Source: Clostridium sp. CAG:568 (GTDB lineage Bacteria; Bacillota_I; Bacilli_A; RFN20; CAG-288). Taken from it: a DNA stretch of 43,043 nucleotides. Shown one piece after another: positions 14,566 to 22,373 of the stretch. The notes under the pieces were generated by a model. It made no database searches and had not been told where the DNA came from. It was given only the letters and a program-made list of their open reading frames with translations. The position numbers and the translations under genes were made by a program. How positions within the stretch are numbered: the first letter of the stretch is position 1; every line of letters begins with the position of its first letter. The stretch is taken from assembly GCA_000434395.1 (NCBI GenBank), contig FR878751.1, forward strand, positions 1 to 43,043, given 5' to 3'.

Positions 14566-17307
14566 ATGGCAGAAGAAAATAAAGATAAGAAAGATATCGA
14601 AGACGAAGAAGATACACTTTCTCCTGAAGATATCGATTCAGAAATGTCGAAGGCTATGAACGATGATCGAGAAGAGGAAGAAGAGAAGGTTAGTAAAGTT
14701 AAAGGAAAAGGCCTTGAAGGCGTAGCCGAAGGCATTCAAGGTGGATTGGAAGATGCACCTTTGGATGACCAAGTCAAAACATCATTTCTCGATTATGCTA
14801 TGAGTACTATTACTGCTCGTGCTCTTCCTGATGTTAGAGATGGTTTGAAGCCTGTTACACGTCGTATCATCTACGGCATGGCTACTATGGGTATGTGGCC
14901 GGATAAGCCTTTTAAGAAATCAGCTCGTATCGTCGGAGACGTCATGGGTAAATATCACCCACATGGTGACAGCTCTATTTATGAAGCTATGGCCCGTCTA
15001 GCACAGGACTTCGCTGTTCGTTACATGTTGGTTCAAGGACATGGAAACTATGGTTCACAAGATGGTGATGATCCAGCTGCTTACCGTTACACTGAGGCAA
15101 GACTCAACAAGTTGTCGCTTCAGATGGTCCGTGATATGTATAAGAATACAGTCGACTTTGTCGACACTTATGATGGAGACGGACAAGAACCAGTAGTATT
15201 GCCTGCTAGAATTCCTAATTTGATAATTAATGGAAGTCAAGGAATTGCTGTCGGAATGGCGACCAATATCCCATCTCATAACTTGAGAGAGACATTCAAT
15301 GCTATTATTGCTTTGATGAAGAATCCTTCATTGGAACCTGCCGATTTGATGGAATACATCAAAGGACCTGATTTTCCAGGTGGTGGAATCATCTGTGGAA
15401 GAAGTGGAATCAAACATTACTTCGAAACAGGATCCGGTAATGTCAAAGTCAGAGGACGTTATCATTTAGAACAAACTAAAGATGGTCGTACATCTATAGT
15501 TTTCACTGAAGTTCCATATATGGTCAATAAGAAATTGTTGGCTAAATCCATTATGGAATTATGTGCAAATAAGACTTTGGAAGACATTCAAAGCATCGCA
15601 GACTATTCCGATGAAAAGACTGGAACTAAGTTCACTATCGAATTGAAGAGAAATGCCAATGTCGATATAGTTTTGAATCATTTATTCAAATATACAAAGC
15701 TTCAATCTTCATTCCCAGTCAATATGTTGGCTTTGGATAGAGGAACACCTCGTGTTTTGAATATGAAACAAGCTTTGGAATTATATATAGAGTTCCAAAG
15801 AGAAGTAGTGAGACGTAGAACTGTATTCGACTTAGATAAAGCTAAAGCAAGAAATCATATTTTGGATGGATTGATTGAAGCTTGTGATAATGTCGATGAA
15901 GTAGTCTCCTTGATACGTGGATCCAAAACTCAAGAAGAAGCCAGCATCAAATTGAAAGAGAGATTTAACTTTGATGATGAACAAGTAAAAGCTATTCTCG
16001 ACATGACTTTGAGAAAATTAACTGGACTTGAAAGAGATAAGCTTTCAGATGAAAAAGCCGGTCATGAAAAGGATATGCTCGAATACAATCACATCCTTTC
16101 CGATGCTGCATATCTAGATTCTGTTTTAATGAAAGAAATGCAGGAAATTTCTGATAAGTTCGGTGATGATAGAAGAACAGAGATTTCTGATATCGTCACA
16201 AGTGAAGAAGATGAAGACTTGATTGCCGATAAGTCTATACTCATCGCTTTGACAAAGAATGGATACATCAAGAGAATGAGTCCTGATGAGTTCAAGATGC
16301 AAAATCGTGGTGGAATCGGTGTCGTTGGAATGACCACTAAGGATAATGATGAAGTTTCTATCTTGACTCTTTCTAGAACTAAGAGAGACGTATTGTTCTT
16401 CACATCCGTTGGAAAAGTCTATAGAGTACGTGGATATCAAATTCCTGAAGGAAGTAGAACTTCTAAAGGAATTCCAGTTATCAACTTCTTGAGTCTTGCT
16501 AAAGATGAGCGTGTCCTTGAAATATTGTCAGTCGATGCACACGATCAAAAGTATCTAGTGTTTGTAACCGATAATGGAATTATTAAGAAAACTTCAGTCG
16601 AAGAATACGAATACATCAACAAAGCTGGAAAGATTGCACTCAATGTTCGTGAAGGTGATGAGTTGTTCAGTGTCAAAGCTACTGATGGATCAGCAAAGAT
16701 TTTGATAGGAACATCTAATGGAAAAATTTGTATGTTCGATGAAAGCGATGTTCGTTCGATGGGACGTACAGCCACTGGTGTCAAAGGTGTCAACCTCGAT
16801 GGTGGTAAGGTTGTAGGTCTTGCAACATCAAAAGAAGGAAATATGGTTTTGACTGTTTCTAGTAAGGGTATTGCCAAACTCACACCTATCGATGAATATA
16901 GAGAGACATCTCGTGGCGCCAAGGGTGTAAAGACATTGAAGGAAAGCGATAGAACCGGTGGCTTGGTTACCATGGGTGTCGTTCACGGCGATGAGCAAAT
17001 TCTTATTATCACCGATGGTGGTACTTTGATGCGCACATCTTTAACACAACTTCCTACACATGGACGTTACACATCAGGCGTTAAGCTAGTCACTTTGAGA
17101 GACAATGAAAATATCGCTTCTATCTCTATTCTTCCTTCTGATGAATCAATCGATACCTCAGCTAAAGAAAGCGATGAAAAAGCTGCTAAGGAAGAAGAAC
17201 AAGAAGATTCAGAAAATAAGATTGATGCAGCTTTAACTGAAATGTTGCATAGATCTGAGGATGATGGTGGATCTGATGAAGGCTCAGGAGAAGATGATGA
17301 TATCTGA
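14566..17307 (+). CDS. gyrA: DNA gyrase subunit A with acidic N- and C-terminal tails
   Basis: This is the DNA-cleaving subunit, 913 residues (about 820-840 usual). An acidic extension of about 64 residues precedes the core start SFLDYAMSTITARALPDVRD. The catalytic Tyr is Tyr175 in RYTE. The quinolone-determining region, GKYHPHGDSSIYEAMARLAQ, has Ser136 and Glu140, the usual susceptible-type residues of Gram-positives. The C-terminal pinwheel domain carries a degenerate gyrA box at residues 579-585 (QNRGGIG where QRRGGKG is canonical). A Glu/Asp/Ser-rich tail of about 55 residues ends the protein. AAAGGAG lies just upstream of the ATG. The last 11 bp overlap the next gene. The pairing with gyrB argues against ParC. 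Confidence 0.95.
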   Translation: MAEENKDKKDIEDEEDTLSPEDIDSEMSKAMNDDREEEEEKVSKVKGKGLEGVAEGIQGGLEDAPLDDQVKTSFLDYAMSTITARALPDVRDGLKPVTRRIIYGMATMGMWPDKPFKKSARIVGDVMGKYHPHGDSSIYEAMARLAQDFAVRYMLVQGHGNYGSQDGDDPAAYRYTEARLNKLSLQMVRDMYKNTVDFVDTYDGDGQEPVVLPARIPNLIINGSQGIAVGMATNIPSHNLRETFNAIIALMKNPSLEPADLMEYIKGPDFPGGGIICGRSGIKHYFETGSGNVKVRGRYHLEQTKDGRTSIVFTEVPYMVNKKLLAKSIMELCANKTLEDIQSIADYSDEKTGTKFTIELKRNANVDIVLNHLFKYTKLQSSFPVNMLALDRGTPRVLNMKQALELYIEFQREVVRRRTVFDLDKAKARNHILDGLIEACDNVDEVVSLIRGSKTQEEASIKLKERFNFDDEQVKAILDMTLRKLTGLERDKLSDEKAGHEKDMLEYNHILSDAAYLDSVLMKEMQEISDKFGDDRRTEISDIVTSEEDEDLIADKSILIALTKNGYIKRMSPDEFKMQNRGGIGVVGMTTKDNDEVSILTLSRTKRDVLFFTSVGKVYRVRGYQIPEGSRTSKGIPVINFLSLAKDERVLEILSVDAHDQKYLVFVTDNGIIKKTSVEEYEYINKAGKIALNVREGDELFSVKATDGSAKILIGTSNGKICMFDESDVRSMGRTATGVKGVNLDGGKVVGLATSKEGNMVLTVSSKGIAKLTPIDEYRETSRGAKGVKTLKESDRTGGLVTMGVVHGDEQILIITDGGTLMRTSLTQLPTHGRYTSGVKLVTLRDNENIASISILPSDESIDTSAKESDEKAAKEEEQEDSENKIDAALTEMLHRSEDDGGSDEGSGEDDDI

Positions 17308-18283
17308 TAAAACTTTAAGGGTTTTCTTAGCCTATAAGAAGGACACTAAAGATGTCGGAAAATTTCCTACGGTTAACTTTTTGAGAGATTATTTGAGAAG
17401 CGAAAATGTTGAAATTGTCACAGACTATAAGGATATTGAAAGTTGTGATGTAATTTTATTGGTTACTCTAAAGCTTTTCTCTAAAGTTAGAGGTGCTGCT
17501 AAAGAATTCAATAAAAAGATTATCGCAATTCCTTTCGGTGATCATGCCAATTTCAAAAAGAAGAAAAATGAATTGATATTGACCAATATAAAGAGTTTGA
17601 ACCAGGTCGATTTGATCTGTGTAGAAACCAAAGGCCAAATGGAGTTCTTGAAGAAATCTAGCTTAGTTACACCTATTAGTATCAGTTGGTTTTCAAAGCC
17701 GATGAATCAAAGAACATCCATATCTTCTTTAGAAAAAACAACTTTTAATAAGTATTTTGGAATTTCTAATGATTCTCATTCTATTATCGTTTTAGGTTGT
17801 ACCGATTCATTCAAGAAGGCTCAGTCTCTAGCTAGAATGGCTCCGGGGGTCACGTTTGTGTTTGTCGACATATCATCTGGTTCTTTGAAACATAGATGGA
17901 TAACTGAAAAGATTCCTAATTTGTATTATGAAATTGGAATGAGAGACGAATTGTATCCATCAGGAATTGCTTCGGCTAGTGCGGTGGTAATTCTTGAGAG
18001 ATGGTTTATGGACATGATTGTAATTCTTGATGCTATAGCATCTAATGTTCCAATCTTGGCTGTAGATATTCCTTTGGTCGGAACAGAGATTCAAGCTGGA
18101 ACTGACTTCATTGCTATAGAAGAATCTCCAGTTGGAATTTATGAATCTCTTCAAGACTTAAAGCATAACCCTATATCTGATGTGGCTAGTTCTGATTTAT
18201 TGACGAAGATAAAAAATGACGAGGGTCATAAGTTTATCGATGCTATAAAAAATGAAATCGTTTCGCCGAAAGAAGAGAAGTAG
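17297..18283 (+). CDS. Glycosyltransferase-like protein (GT-B fold, putative)
   Basis: This 328-residue cytoplasmic protein has no membrane segments. The layout resembles a GT-B enzyme: an N-terminal half with beta-strand/turn units (about 6-150), a second half starting at SIIVLGCTDSFKKAQSLAR (near 163), and a late segment SNVPILAVDIPLVGTEI followed by acidic DFIAIEES. That late segment matches where family 4 glycosyltransferases bind the nucleotide-sugar. The canonical EGxG acceptor motif is not clearly present, so activity is uncertain. The ATG at 17297 is chosen because AGGAG (17286-17290) is 6 bp upstream. It lies inside gyrA, so translation is coupled. Pairing a sugar transferase with gyrase may be fortuitous. 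Moderate confidence in the fold, low in the substrate. Confidence 0.5.
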   Translation: MISDKTLRVFLAYKKDTKDVGKFPTVNFLRDYLRSENVEIVTDYKDIESCDVILLVTLKLFSKVRGAAKEFNKKIIAIPFGDHANFKKKKNELILTNIKSLNQVDLICVETKGQMEFLKKSSLVTPISISWFSKPMNQRTSISSLEKTTFNKYFGISNDSHSIIVLGCTDSFKKAQSLARMAPGVTFVFVDISSGSLKHRWITEKIPNLYYEIGMRDELYPSGIASASAVVILERWFMDMIVILDAIASNVPILAVDIPLVGTEIQAGTDFIAIEESPVGIYESLQDLKHNPISDVASSDLLTKIKNDEGHKFIDAIKNEIVSPKEEK

Positions 18284-18318
18284 TTTATACTAATTATTTG
18301 CAAAGAGGAGAGAAACCC

Positions 18319-19623
18319 ATGCTTGATAAAAATTATGTAATCGAACACCTCGATGAGGTTATCGAAAGACTGAACACCCGTAATGGTGATTACAGCTATT
18401 TGAGACAGTTGCCTGAGTTGGTCAACAAGAGAAATGCAGCTATCAAGGAAAGAGATGATTTGAAGGCTATGAGAAATTCAGCTTCAAAGCAAATCGGTGC
18501 TTTGATGGCTCAAAAAAAGATTGAAGAAGCTAACGAATTGAAAAAGAAAGTCAGTGAATCTAAGGACAAGATTGCAGCTGACGATAAATTAGCTTTGGAA
18601 TTGGATGAAGAGATTCGTCAAATGCTTTTGAAGACTCCTAACCTTCCCGATCCTTCACTTCCTATAGGAACTGATGATTCTTTCAATAAAGCTGTTAAAT
18701 ACTGGGGAACACCTAGAGACTTCAAGGCTGAAGGCTTTGAACCTAAATCTCATTGGGACTTAGGATTGGCTGATGGTGATTTCGACTTTGAAAGAGGAGT
18801 CAAGGTCGCTGGACCTCGTTTCACTTTCTATAAAGGATTGTTTGCTAGACTTGAGAGATCTTGTGCTGCTTTCATGCTCGACTACCACACATCTCATGGA
18901 TACACTGAAATTCTTCCTCCTTATATGGTCAATACTGAGACTATGACTGGAACAGGTCAGCTTCCTAAGTTTAAGGATCAAGCTTACCACGTAGACAATC
19001 AAACTGAAGGTGATTTCTGGCTTATTCCTACTGCAGAGGTTCCTGTTACAAATTATTATCGTGGCGAAATCATTAATGAAGAACTTCCTGTTAGATTCTG
19101 CGCTTATTCTTCATGTTTTAGAGCTGAGGCCGGTGCGGCAGGACGTGATACTCGTGGTATCATTCGTCAGCATCAATTCCAAAAGGTTGAACTTGTCACA
19201 TTTGCAAAACCTGAGGATTCATTCAATGAACTTGAGCATTTGACTAGAGAAGCTGAGTCTATTCTCGAAGCTTTGGGACTTCCTTATCGTCGTGTATGTC
19301 TTTCTACCGGTGATGTGGGATTCTCAGCAGCCAAGTGCTTCGATCTCGAAGTTTGGCTTCCTTCATATAATTCCTATAAGGAAATCTCTTCTTGCTCTAA
19401 CGATACAGACTTCCAAGCTAGAAGAATGTCAATTCGTTTCAAGAGAAGCAAAGATGCTAAGCCTGAATTGGTCCATACATTAAATGGATCCGGATTAGCC
19501 GTTGGAAGAACAGTCGCAGCTGTTTTGGAAAATTATCAAAATGCTGATGGATCTATTACAATCCCTGAGCCTTTGAGAAAATACATGGGCTGTGATGTAA
19601 TTCCTGCTCCTAAGAAGGACTAA
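18319..19623 (+). CDS. serS: Seryl-tRNA synthetase
   Basis: This enzyme charges tRNA-Ser (and tRNA-Sec where present) with serine through a class II active site. It has 434 residues, a normal length. The N-terminal coiled-coil arm that recognises the long variable arm of tRNA-Ser spans about 28-105. Motif 2 is in FRAEAGAAGRDTRGIIRQHQF (residues about 268-288). Motif 3 is LNGSGLAVGRTVAAVLEN near residues 385-402. AGAGGAG at 18304-18310 is 8 bp before the ATG at 18319, which I prefer to an upstream in-frame start at 18298. The gap to the previous gene is only 35 bp, so there is no room for the T-box leader that controls serS in many Firmicutes. Expression presumably comes from the gyrase transcript. 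Confidence 0.97.
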   Translation: MLDKNYVIEHLDEVIERLNTRNGDYSYLRQLPELVNKRNAAIKERDDLKAMRNSASKQIGALMAQKKIEEANELKKKVSESKDKIAADDKLALELDEEIRQMLLKTPNLPDPSLPIGTDDSFNKAVKYWGTPRDFKAEGFEPKSHWDLGLADGDFDFERGVKVAGPRFTFYKGLFARLERSCAAFMLDYHTSHGYTEILPPYMVNTETMTGTGQLPKFKDQAYHVDNQTEGDFWLIPTAEVPVTNYYRGEIINEELPVRFCAYSSCFRAEAGAAGRDTRGIIRQHQFQKVELVTFAKPEDSFNELEHLTREAESILEALGLPYRRVCLSTGDVGFSAAKCFDLEVWLPSYNSYKEISSCSNDTDFQARRMSIRFKRSKDAKPELVHTLNGSGLAVGRTVAAVLENYQNADGSITIPEPLRKYMGCDVIPAPKKD

Positions 19624-19637
19624 ATAAATAATAAATA

Positions 19638-19659
19638 AGCCGCAGCGATGCGGCTTTTT
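19638..19659 (+). terminator. Intrinsic terminator after serS
   Basis: AGCCGCA (19638-19644), loop GCGA, TGCGGCT (19649-19655), then TTTT. This GC-rich hairpin ends the yaaA-to-serS transcript. It may also work weakly in the other direction for the convergent membrane gene, where the hairpin is followed by TTATTTATTATTTA. Confidence 0.92.
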
Positions 19660-19697
19660 GAATCTAAAAATATCAATCTAATATATAAATTTATATA

Positions 19698-21065
19698 TCA
19701 ATAATTATTTTTGGTAGTTAAAGAATAATATCTATCGTTGATTTTGACTTTGCTATATAAAAATGAATTTTGAAAGGCTGAGATGCTGAGCAAATATATA
19801 CCGAGGAAATATAAATTGTATAAAGAGTTATCAGTAATTCCTATGAAATCTGAAACTAAAAGCATGAATAAGAAAACCCACTTATCTTGAGATTTTCTTA
19901 AAAAACAAGTTGAATAAACTGATATCTCACATATTATCCAAGCGATAAGCCCTATTACTCCACCCATATATAGTGTAGTTACTAATGTGTTTCTTAAAGG
20001 TGTTATAGTTCCTTCTAATGTAGTTGAACCGGCAAATGTTCCTACTAATCCTTGTGCTGATGGACCGAACAATGGATTTGATTTGAATCCCTCTATTCCA
20101 TAATTGTATAGTTGTGAATTGATCGATGCTGATGGGTTTAATGATTTGATCGATTCGATAAACAATTCTCTAAATCCAGATACATATCCTAATAGAATTG
20201 CAAATATAGCTACGAATGAGCAACACAAACCTAGGCTTATATAAGGATAAGCTTTTCCGTAACTTCTAAAGGAAATCAAAATCAAAGGAATGAATCCGAT
20301 GATCATAGTTAATAGCCCTGATGGATTTGCTAGCAATAAGATTCCGATCAAAGAAATTATTGAGGTGATAGATTCAATCTTTTTATGAAATATAAGAGTT
20401 CCATATGAAGCCAAGCAAAGAGTCATGATTGTTGAAACCATCGACTTTGTATTTGCCCAACCAAGTTGGAAAGTCTCAGCAAATAAGTCATTGGGATTCC
20501 AAATATAATATGAGAATATTTCTAATGATATCAAAATTGATAGCATTGCTAAGCATTTCGATAGATAGGAAAAACTATCCTTGTGTTCTTCCATAACATC
20601 GCAGTTTAGTGTTGCTATCATCAAAACCAATAACATTCCGATGACGAAGAATATAGCACTTGAAACATATTGCTCTGTTTTAACTATGCTTATGATGCAA
20701 GATATGAGGAAGACTAGAATTAAAGATAGGAAAGCAAAAAAAGGAAAAGATGTTTTGAATTTACATCTATTTATTGCTATATAAGCAACTAATGAAGCTA
20801 CATAAGCTATTAGTACTATGTAACAATATATAGGAATATTTGAAAAAGAAATGTTCTCAGATATTATTGGAACAAACATGATTAAAGGAGCTTGATAAGC
20901 TCTTCCTGTCATAGTTATTAAAGGAAGGAAGCAAAGAATAGCTTCTGCTATTGCGAAAGGCCAAGCAAATTTGGTGACCCATCCAAAGAAACTGAGAATT
21001 CCAAAAAGAGCGGGAAAAACCCATGAAGATACGATTGTTTCAGTTAAGTCTCTTAGTTTTCCCAT
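19698..21065 (-). CDS. O-antigen polymerase/ligase-like membrane protein
   Basis: This 455-residue integral membrane protein has about 11-12 hydrophobic segments covering most of its length. A hydrophilic loop at about residues 300-350 contains LYNYGIEGFKSNPLFGPSAQGL. A large extracytoplasmic loop with an NPLFG-type motif after a run of membrane segments is characteristic of Wzy/WaaL (O-antigen ligase family) proteins, which join lipid-linked sugars. Low-GC Gram-positives use relatives for capsule or teichuronic-type polymers. No other polysaccharide genes lie nearby apart from the possible glycosyltransferase at 17297, so the substrate is unknown. The start at 21065 has only a weak AAAGAGA site upstream. 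It is transcribed convergently to serS and divergently from degV. Confidence 0.6.
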   Translation of the reverse strand: MGKLRDLTETIVSSWVFPALFGILSFFGWVTKFAWPFAIAEAILCFLPLITMTGRAYQAPLIMFVPIISENISFSNIPIYCYIVLIAYVASLVAYIAINRCKFKTSFPFFAFLSLILVFLISCIISIVKTEQYVSSAIFFVIGMLLVLMIATLNCDVMEEHKDSFSYLSKCLAMLSILISLEIFSYYIWNPNDLFAETFQLGWANTKSMVSTIMTLCLASYGTLIFHKKIESITSIISLIGILLLANPSGLLTMIIGFIPLILISFRSYGKAYPYISLGLCCSFVAIFAILLGYVSGFRELFIESIKSLNPSASINSQLYNYGIEGFKSNPLFGPSAQGLVGTFAGSTTLEGTITPLRNTLVTTLYMGGVIGLIAWIICEISVYSTCFLRKSQDKWVFLFMLLVSDFIGITDNSLYNLYFLGIYLLSISAFQNSFLYSKVKINDRYYSLTTKNNY

Positions 21066-21249
21066 TTCGTTTTCTCTTTCTTAAAGATTATTGTGCCACA
21101 AAAATCATACAAAGCTTAAAACAATTTCTATTTTTATTATAAATCCCTTAATGGTTTTTCTTTTTGAGTTGTTAAAACCATAGAATAGAAAAAACTCATT
21201 CTTTAAAGTATGATATATATATACGGATTTTAGAGAAGGAGTAAAAGCT

Positions 21250-22194
21250 ATGTCTCAAAATAAAGATTATGCATTCGTTGTAGATTCTACTACAGCATTA
21301 AATAAGGATGTAACTGATGCAGTTAGAGTTGAAAAAGTCTCTCTTTCTATAACTGTCGAAAATTTGAATAAGCCTGAAAATGAATGGACTTCTGAAGAAA
21401 TAGCTCAGGCCTTAAAAGAAAACAAAAATGTGCATTCAGCTTGCCCATCACCTGCTGAATTTGCTCAAGCCTACGAGAAACTTTTTGATGAAGGATACAA
21501 GGACATTCTTGTATTACCTATGAATAAATCCATCTCGCACACTTATGAATCTGCTGTGATGGGAAGACAAGTGTTAGACGAGGAAAAGCAAAAACATGTC
21601 GTCGTTTTGGAACTGTTTGAAGCTAATTACGGTTTAGCTTTGCTAGTGATGGTTCTCGCTAAATATTCAGAGCAAGGTTTTACCTTTGAGCAAGTGGTTG
21701 CTAAGGCAAAAGAAATAGCTCCTACATTTCATGAATGCTGGACATTGTCGACACTTGAGCCTTTGTATAAAGGTGGAAGATTATCTAGGTTCTCATTTAT
21801 TGTTGGAGCTTTCTTGAAGATCAAACCTATTATTGGAATAAATGAAACTAAAGGCAGTTTAGAGGCTGAGAAAAAAGTAAGAACATTCAATGATGTCGAT
21901 AAGTATTTCTTAGATAAAATTGCAGAAGCTATGAATAAGTTCAAACATGTCTATATGTCTTTTGTGCATATGGGTGAGGATGATTTGACTAACAACTTAA
22001 TAAAGAAAGTGACTGATTTATATCCGGACTTGGATTACACTGTATTTGATGGAGTCGGGCCATTATTTACGGTTCATCTCGGTGATGCCGGATATGGAAT
22101 TGGATTTATCGGAGAAGGATTGAAGAATGAGAATCCTACAAATAAAGAAGAAAGTATCCCTACCAAGATAATGAAATTATTCAAGAAAGATTAG
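21250..22194 (+). CDS. DegV family fatty-acid-binding protein (FakB-like)
   Basis: This 314-residue cytosolic protein of the DegV fold presents fatty acids to the FakA kinase so that exogenous acids enter phospholipid. Conserved pieces are visible: the YAFVVDSTTAL start, SACPSPAEFAQAYEKL (counterpart of the TSQPS motif), LPMNKSISHTYESA, LYKGGRLSRF and IKPIIGI. A late VGPLFTVHLGDAGYGIGF covers the fatty-acid headgroup site with His. The length is slightly above the usual 280-290, due to a C-terminal Lys-rich tail. GAAGGAG precedes the ATG. It is a single-gene transcript with its own terminator. Whether it binds saturated or unsaturated chains cannot be told from sequence alone. Confidence 0.9.
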   Translation: MSQNKDYAFVVDSTTALNKDVTDAVRVEKVSLSITVENLNKPENEWTSEEIAQALKENKNVHSACPSPAEFAQAYEKLFDEGYKDILVLPMNKSISHTYESAVMGRQVLDEEKQKHVVVLELFEANYGLALLVMVLAKYSEQGFTFEQVVAKAKEIAPTFHECWTLSTLEPLYKGGRLSRFSFIVGAFLKIKPIIGINETKGSLEAEKKVRTFNDVDKYFLDKIAEAMNKFKHVYMSFVHMGEDDLTNNLIKKVTDLYPDLDYTVFDGVGPLFTVHLGDAGYGIGFIGEGLKNENPTNKEESIPTKIMKLFKKD

Positions 22195-22205
22195 TAAATA
22201 GACTT

Positions 22206-22234
22206 AAGCTGCAGAATTTCACTGCAGCTTTTTT
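22206..22234 (+). terminator. Intrinsic terminator after degV gene
   Basis: AAGCTGCAG (22206-22214), loop AATTTCA, CTGCAGCTT (22222-22230), then a T-run. Strong 9-bp stem 12 bp after the degV stop. Confidence 0.95.
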
Positions 22235-22300
22235 CATATAAAAATACATATATAAAGAGGTATGATTTCGCTTTTTTGTATCTCAATTTATTATGTAGCG

Positions 22301-22306
22301 TATAAT
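22301..22306 (+). promoter_or_regulatory. Probable -10 box for the rnr-smpB transcript
   Basis: A perfect TATAAT lies 73 bp upstream of the rnr ATG and downstream of the degV terminator. The best -35 candidate, TTGTAT (22276-22281), gives a long 19-bp spacer, so the assignment rests mostly on the -10 match and position. Confidence 0.5.
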
Positions 22307-22337
22307 TATAAAGTTGAAATAATAAATAATTTAAGGT

Positions 22338-22364
22338 CCCTAGCGAGCTAGGAAAGACATAGGG
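22338..22364 (+). promoter_or_regulatory. Leader RNA with two alternative pairings near the rnr ribosome site
   Basis: CCTAG (22339-22343) can pair with CTAGG (22348-22352) in a small hairpin. CCCTA (22338-22342) can instead pair with TAGGG (22360-22364), the start of the G-rich ribosome-binding run before the ATG at 22374. The two structures exclude each other. The pairings are visible in sequence, while a regulatory role is inference. Confidence 0.4.
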
Positions 22365-22373
22365 GGAAAAAAC

